DNA of 8,588 nt, from positions 1 through 8,588 of the forward strand of contig JAGLJE010000091.1 of the NCBI GenBank assembly GCA_023142645.1, given 5' to 3'. The position numbers and the translations under genes are program-made. The DNA is from Candidatus Altimarinota bacterium. Lineage in GTDB: Bacteria; Patescibacteriota; Gracilibacteria; JAHISY01. Shown piece after piece: positions 5,625 through 8,588 of the stretch. Numbering within the stretch: the stretch's first letter is position 1; every line of letters starts with the position of its first letter. The notes below the pieces were generated by a model, which worked only from the letters and a program-made list of their open reading frames with translations, searched no databases and was not told the DNA's origin.

Positions 5625-6770
5625 ATGCGTTCCATAATTTTCACTTCCGAATCTGTCACTGAAGGTCACCCTGATAAGCTCGCCGATCAAATTAGCGATG
5701 CAATCGTAGATGATTTGATTCGACAGGATCGCAATTCACGCGTGGCAGTGGAAACTCTCGTGACGAACGGACTCGCTCTCGTTGCGGGAGAAATCACGAC
5801 AGATGGTTACGCGGATATTCCAAAAATCGTAAGGAGCACGATTCGCGATGCTGGCTACGACAATGCTTCGTTCGGCTTTGATTATAAAGCCTGCGCGGTG
5901 CTGACTTCGATTCACGAGCAGTCGCCCGACATCGCGCTCGGTACGAATTCGAAGCTCGGTAAAAAACTCGGCGCTGGCGATCAAGGAATGATGTTTGGAT
6001 TCGCCTGCCGCGAAACGGCGGAATTGATGCCGCTACCGATTATGCTTGCCCACGGTTTGACGCGGAAATTGGCGGAAGTGCGAAAGAAAAAAATTCTGGA
6101 ATACCTCCGACCGGATGGAAAATCGCAAGTTTCAGTTGAATACGATTCGAGTGGAAAACCAAAACGAATCGCGGCGGTCGTGGTTTCGACGCAGCATTCG
6201 GAAAAAGTGAAATTAAGTTTATTGAAAAAAGACATCCTCAAAAAAATAATCAAACCTGTCCTTGGGAAATATTTTGATACGCAAACAGAGGTGCTCATCA
6301 ATCCGACGGGAAGATTCGTTCGAGGTGGACCGCCAGCTGACACGGGAATGACGGGAAGAAAAATTATCGTCGACACATACGGCGGCTACGCGCGGCACGG
6401 CGGCGGAGCTTTCAGCGGAAAGGATCCCACGAAAGTCGATCGCTCGGCAGCGTACGCGGCGCGGTGGGTTGCGAAAAATATCGTTGCCGCCGATTTCGCC
6501 GAACGAGTGGAGGTGCAGCTCGCGTACGCGATTGGTCACCCACAGCCGATTGCGATAAATCTCGAAACTTTCGGTAGCGAGAAAATTCCCCTCGCGAAAA
6601 TCGAGAAGGCTGTGCGAAAAGTTTTTGATCTCTCGCCCGCCGGAATTTTGCGAGAACTGAATCTCGTCCGTCCGATTTTTTTGAAAACGGCGAGTTACGG
6701 TCATTTCGGTCGGAAAGAATTCGAGTGGGAAAAAACGAATCGAGTGGCAAAGTTGCAAAAAGCGGTTTAA
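5625..6770 (+). CDS. metK: S-adenosylmethionine synthetase
   Basis: MetK makes S-adenosylmethionine from methionine and ATP in the cytoplasm, releasing phosphate and pyrophosphate. From the ATG at 5625 the protein has 381 residues, the normal bacterial length. Signatures: [13 protein letters not shown] (6-18) with the catalytic-region histidine His15, [14 protein letters not shown] (114-127), [21 protein letters not shown] (226-246), the glycine-rich phosphate loop [22 protein letters not shown] (259-280), and [14 protein letters not shown] near the end. An in-frame ATG at 5502 would add 41 residues lying antisense to smpB that do not resemble MetK, so it was rejected. It is divergent from smpB and converges on rlmH with 41 bases between the stops. 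Neither a Shine-Dalgarno sequence nor a good promoter was found; TTGATA at 5586-5591 is a possible -35. All key motifs are intact. Confidence 0.97.
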   Translation: MRSIIFTSESVTEGHPDKLADQISDAIVDDLIRQDRNSRVAVETLVTNGLALVAGEITTDGYADIPKIVRSTIRDAGYDNASFGFDYKACAVLTSIHEQSPDIALGTNSKLGKKLGAGDQGMMFGFACRETAELMPLPIMLAHGLTRKLAEVRKKKILEYLRPDGKSQVSVEYDSSGKPKRIAAVVVSTQHSEKVKLSLLKKDILKKIIKPVLGKYFDTQTEVLINPTGRFVRGGPPADTGMTGRKIIVDTYGGYARHGGGAFSGKDPTKVDRSAAYAARWVAKNIVAADFAERVEVQLAYAIGHPQPIAINLETFGSEKIPLAKIEKAVRKVFDLSPAGILRELNLVRPIFLKTASYGHFGRKEFEWEKTNRVAKLQKAV

Positions 6771-6811
6771 GGCAAAATCTCTGCGCAAATGAAAATCTGA
6801 TTAAAACTTCG

Positions 6812-7276
6812 TTATTTGTGATACTTTTTCCCTGCGAAAATTGTGAAGGCGCGATAAATTTGCTCGAGGAGCATCATGCGGAATAACTCGTGAGGGAAAG
6901 TGAGCTGCGAGAAAGAAATTTGTAAATTTGCTTTTTCGAGAACTACAGAATCAAAACCATGCGAACCACCAATCACGAAAACGATTTTTCGAGAATCGTC
7001 TCGTAGTTTTTCGAGCTTCCTCGCGAAACTTTCCGAATCCAAACTCTCCCCTAATCGCTCACACGCAATTACAAATTCATCATCGCGAATTTTCGTAAGA
7101 ATTTTTTCGCTTTCCAGTTTTTTAGTTTTTTGAATCTCGAAAGAATTTTCATCGAGAGGCGGGATTAACTCAATTTCTATTTTAGTAAAATTACGGATGC
7201 GTTTGAAAAAATCCCCCTCGCCTTCCTTCACCCAACTTTTAGGTTTTTTCGCAATCGCTAGAATTCGAATTTTCAT
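6812..7276 (-). CDS. rlmH: 23S rRNA (pseudouridine-1915 N3) methyltransferase RlmH
   Basis: RlmH is a SPOUT-class methyltransferase that methylates N3 of pseudouridine 1915 in helix 69 of 23S rRNA, using S-adenosylmethionine. The 154 residues match the family length. The N-terminal MKIRILAIAK strand, LDSESFARKLE (79-89), the SAM-binding knot loop FVIGGSHGF (100-108), and LTFPHELFRMMLLEQIYRAF (125-144) with the terminal GKKYHK are all characteristic. The family normally ends in YH(K/R), as here. It is convergent with metK, whose product makes its cofactor, and divergent from tRNA-Gly, with which it shares the 99-base region 7277-7375 containing repeats. The ATG lacks a Shine-Dalgarno sequence. 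No convincing promoter was recognised on this strand. Confidence 0.96.
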   Translation of the reverse strand: MKIRILAIAKKPKSWVKEGEGDFFKRIRNFTKIEIELIPPLDENSFEIQKTKKLESEKILTKIRDDEFVIACERLGESLDSESFARKLEKLRDDSRKIVFVIGGSHGFDSVVLEKANLQISFSQLTFPHELFRMMLLEQIYRAFTIFAGKKYHK

Positions 7277-7278
7277 TC

Positions 7279-7300
7279 TTGAAGTTTAATTGAAGTTGAA
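7279..7300 (+). repeat. Two tandem 11-base repeats in the rlmH/tRNA-Gly intergenic region
   Basis: TTGAAGTTTAA (7279-7289) is followed directly by TTGAAGTTGAA (7290-7300), 10 of 11 bases identical. The unit is about one helical turn, and the second copy supplies the -35 element proposed for tRNA-Gly. A regulatory role is possible but unproven. Confidence 0.5.
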
Positions 7301-7317
7301 AAAAGATTTGTTAAAAT
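7290..7317 (+). promoter_or_regulatory. Putative promoter of the tRNA-Gly gene
   Basis: TTGAAG (7290-7295) and TAAAAT (7312-7317) are separated by 16 bases, as in the rpmH promoter and the one before the gene at 3782. Transcription would begin near 7324, leaving a leader of about 52 bases to be removed by RNase P. Confidence 0.5.
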
Positions 7318-7334
7318 GCTTCAGCTTTTTTCAA
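7296..7334. repeat. Perfect 10-base inverted repeat around the tRNA-Gly -10 region
   Basis: TTGAAAAAAG (7296-7305) is the exact reverse complement of CTTTTTTCAA (7325-7334), with a 19-base loop that contains the proposed -10 hexamer. It could be an operator between divergent rlmH and tRNA-Gly, or chance in AT-rich DNA. With the A/T-rich stem and long loop it is not a convincing terminator. Confidence 0.45.
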
Positions 7335-7375
7335 GGTGAACTAATTAGTCAAGAACTTCGAATCAAGGATAAATT

Positions 7376-7452
7376 GCGGATGTAGCTCAGTTGGCTAGAG
7401 CGCCACCTTGCCAAGGTGGAGGTCGCGAGTTCGAATCTCGTCATCCGCTCCA
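7376..7452 (+). tRNA. tRNA-Gly (anticodon GCC)
   Basis: A complete cloverleaf is seen. The acceptor stem GCGGATG (7376-7382) pairs fully with CATCCGC (7442-7448). The D stem GCTC/GAGC is present. The anticodon stem CCACC (7403-7407)/GGTGG (7415-7419) encloses TTGCCAA with anticodon GCC at 7410-7412, reading GGC and GGU. The T arm GCGAG-TTCGAAT-CTCGT (7425-7441) has one G-U pair. The discriminator base is T (7449), usual for bacterial tRNA-Gly, and CCA is encoded (7450-7452). Only 2 bases separate it from the stop codon of the convergent gene, so read-through would be antisense to that gene's 3' end. Confidence 0.97.
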
Positions 7453-7454
7453 CT

Positions 7455-8567
7455 CTATTCATTTGGCGTATAGCTAAAAATCCGCCTATCAAGATCGTCT
7501 GCCTTCCCTCCTCCTGCTTCGTTAATCAAACTAAAAATCTCGTCTTTGCAAATCTTTTTCTCTCGTGCCGAATTTCCTAGTAATTCAATAAAATTTGCTA
7601 CGGTAATTTGCTTCAGTAAATTCATTGCGAAGCCATGACCAACCATTAAGTAATTATTCGTAAGTGCAAGATGGTGTCCAGAACGACGCACATCTTGTAA
7701 ATATTTTTGCAATTCGTGTGGCGGCCAAGGTTTGGTCCCGTTAAACCGTGTCATCTCCCATGAATCAATTTGAAATCCGAGCTGACTCTCTTCGCGAATT
7801 TCAGCACACGAATTATGAATTTGAACTACATTGGGATCTTTCACCGCTGCCAGCGTATCCGTATTTGCACCTATCTCCGCACCACTAACCTGGCGAGTAG
7901 TCTGCTGAGCAGCAGCTTGCTTGAACTTTTCTTCTTCAGTCGTTTTAAAATTTTTACGCTCGCGTAAATCCTGACCTTTTACGATTTGCTTTTGCGTTTC
8001 ATTGGCAGTCGAAGTCTGCCCCATAGCCATCGCGAGTGCAGCGATTTGAATAAGCATTCGCCGAATAAATTCATTATTTTTTTGCGCGAGAAAAAGATTT
8101 TCGCGCGGCGAGCTCGTCGGCGTGTCGGCCGATTCGCCCGCAATTTTTAATTGCGCGAGCAATTCCAGTTCGAGCGGAATTGGCGCGGGGGTGATTTTCG
8201 CCTCTAATTTAAAACGCGGATTCAATTTGGCGAGCCATTCGCGATCTTTTTGCAAAACTGCCACACTCTTTTTTTCAGTGAAATTCCTTTGGATTTCGTT
8301 GAGCCGAGTCGTAATTCCATTTTCATTTTTTTTCTGTTCTGCGCGAAATTTATTCGCCCAAATTTTAAAAAATTCAAGTTTTTTAATTTGTTTCGGTGGT
8401 CGCTGTAATTTTATTTCTTCAGCACGCAGCTCAGCCCAACCATCAGACGGCGGCAAACTTTTAGCGACGTCAATTTTAGATTGCAGTTCGGCGGCAAATT
8501 TATTTTCTTGATTTTCTAAAAATTCACCCGACTTCTCAACAACACGAATTTGATCACCAATCCGCAT
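7455..8567 (-). CDS. Hypothetical protein, unknown family, possibly extending past the window
   Basis: I do not recognise this protein of 370 residues from the ATG at 8567. The frame stays open to the window edge (7 more codons), so the true start may lie outside. The N-terminal half (1-120) is highly charged with likely helical stretches (FFKIWANKFRAEQKK at 66-80). A Pro-rich segment (126-131) follows, and a short hydrophobic stretch, MLIQIAALAMAMG (171-183), is marginal for a membrane helix. A Gln/Lys/Thr-rich, probably flexible region (184-240) leads to a better-ordered C-terminal part (245-370) with QIDSWEMTRFNGTKPWPPHELQKYL and SGHHLALTNNYLMVGHGFAMNLLKQ, which looks like a folded domain with several His and Trp residues. 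No catalytic motif could be assigned. The stop is TAG, 2 bases from the 3' end of tRNA-Gly. Its length and steady codon use argue that it is real. Confidence 0.75.
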   Translation of the reverse strand: MRIGDQIRVVEKSGEFLENQENKFAAELQSKIDVAKSLPPSDGWAELRAEEIKLQRPPKQIKKLEFFKIWANKFRAEQKKNENGITTRLNEIQRNFTEKKSVAVLQKDREWLAKLNPRFKLEAKITPAPIPLELELLAQLKIAGESADTPTSSPRENLFLAQKNNEFIRRMLIQIAALAMAMGQTSTANETQKQIVKGQDLRERKNFKTTEEEKFKQAAAQQTTRQVSGAEIGANTDTLAAVKDPNVVQIHNSCAEIREESQLGFQIDSWEMTRFNGTKPWPPHELQKYLQDVRRSGHHLALTNNYLMVGHGFAMNLLKQITVANFIELLGNSAREKKICKDEIFSLINEAGGGKADDLDRRIFSYTPNE

Positions 8568-8588
8568 TAAAATATTGCGCCGCTCGTC

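Noticed and set aside
6771..6811. Bidirectional terminator between metK and rlmH
   Set aside because: The 41 bases contain no GC-rich stem or U-tract arrangement I could support.
7376..7452. A UGA-reading tRNA-Gly, as in code 25 lineages
   Set aside because: The anticodon is GCC, and rpmH and rnpA use TGA as their stops.
1..8588. CRISPR array, transposase or insertion sequence
   Set aside because: No regularly spaced repeats, transposase motifs or terminal inverted repeats were seen.

Overview
This is a chromosomal stretch of a bacterium with moderate GC content, roughly 40% by eye. It is densely packed and all ten protein genes read with TGA, TAA and TAG as stops (rpmH and rnpA end in TGA), so the UGA-to-glycine code of Gracilibacteria/Absconditabacteria does not apply. 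Three things suggest a Patescibacteria/CPR-type lineage, perhaps Peregrinibacteria-like: a YidC with a short exported domain, a DsbA-like lipoprotein with a CPFG active site, and the absence of Shine-Dalgarno sequences. That placement is an inference of low to moderate confidence; no 16S rRNA gene is present.

Layout. Positions 1-1478 (minus strand) hold the conserved cluster rpmH-rnpA-yidC, with yidC cut by the window edge: a ribosomal protein, the protein subunit of RNase P and the membrane insertase. On the same strand, upstream of rpmH, lie a thioredoxin-fold lipoprotein (1561-2532) and a class V PLP aminotransferase (2595-3674). On the plus strand follow two unrecognised genes (3782-4657 and 4744-5100). 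They seem to be diverged tandem copies that share a C-terminal motif and a common downstream segment. That segment is the 3' end of smpB, present as an orphan copy at 4672-4721 and in the real smpB at 5100-5149. smpB (minus) and metK (plus) are divergent, metK and rlmH converge, and rlmH is divergent from a tRNA-Gly(GCC) gene. The window closes with a 370-residue unrecognised protein on the minus strand, which may continue past the edge. No stretch longer than 300 bases lacks a gene.

Functional theme. Most recognisable genes serve translation and its quality control: L34, RNase P protein, SmpB of trans-translation, RlmH acting on 23S rRNA, and tRNA-Gly. MetK supplies the S-adenosylmethionine used by RlmH. 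YidC and the DsbA-like lipoprotein act at the cell envelope. They look like neighbouring housekeeping genes, not one pathway.

The most unusual part is 3732-5150: a strong promoter, an unknown gene with an AT-hook-like basic patch, the smpB remnant, and a second smaller unknown gene whose stop codon overlaps that of smpB. Genome-wide features visible here are the lack of Shine-Dalgarno sequences, a recurring TTGA-N16-TAAAAT promoter and a shared GCTTTAATTT-like leader in front of several start codons.
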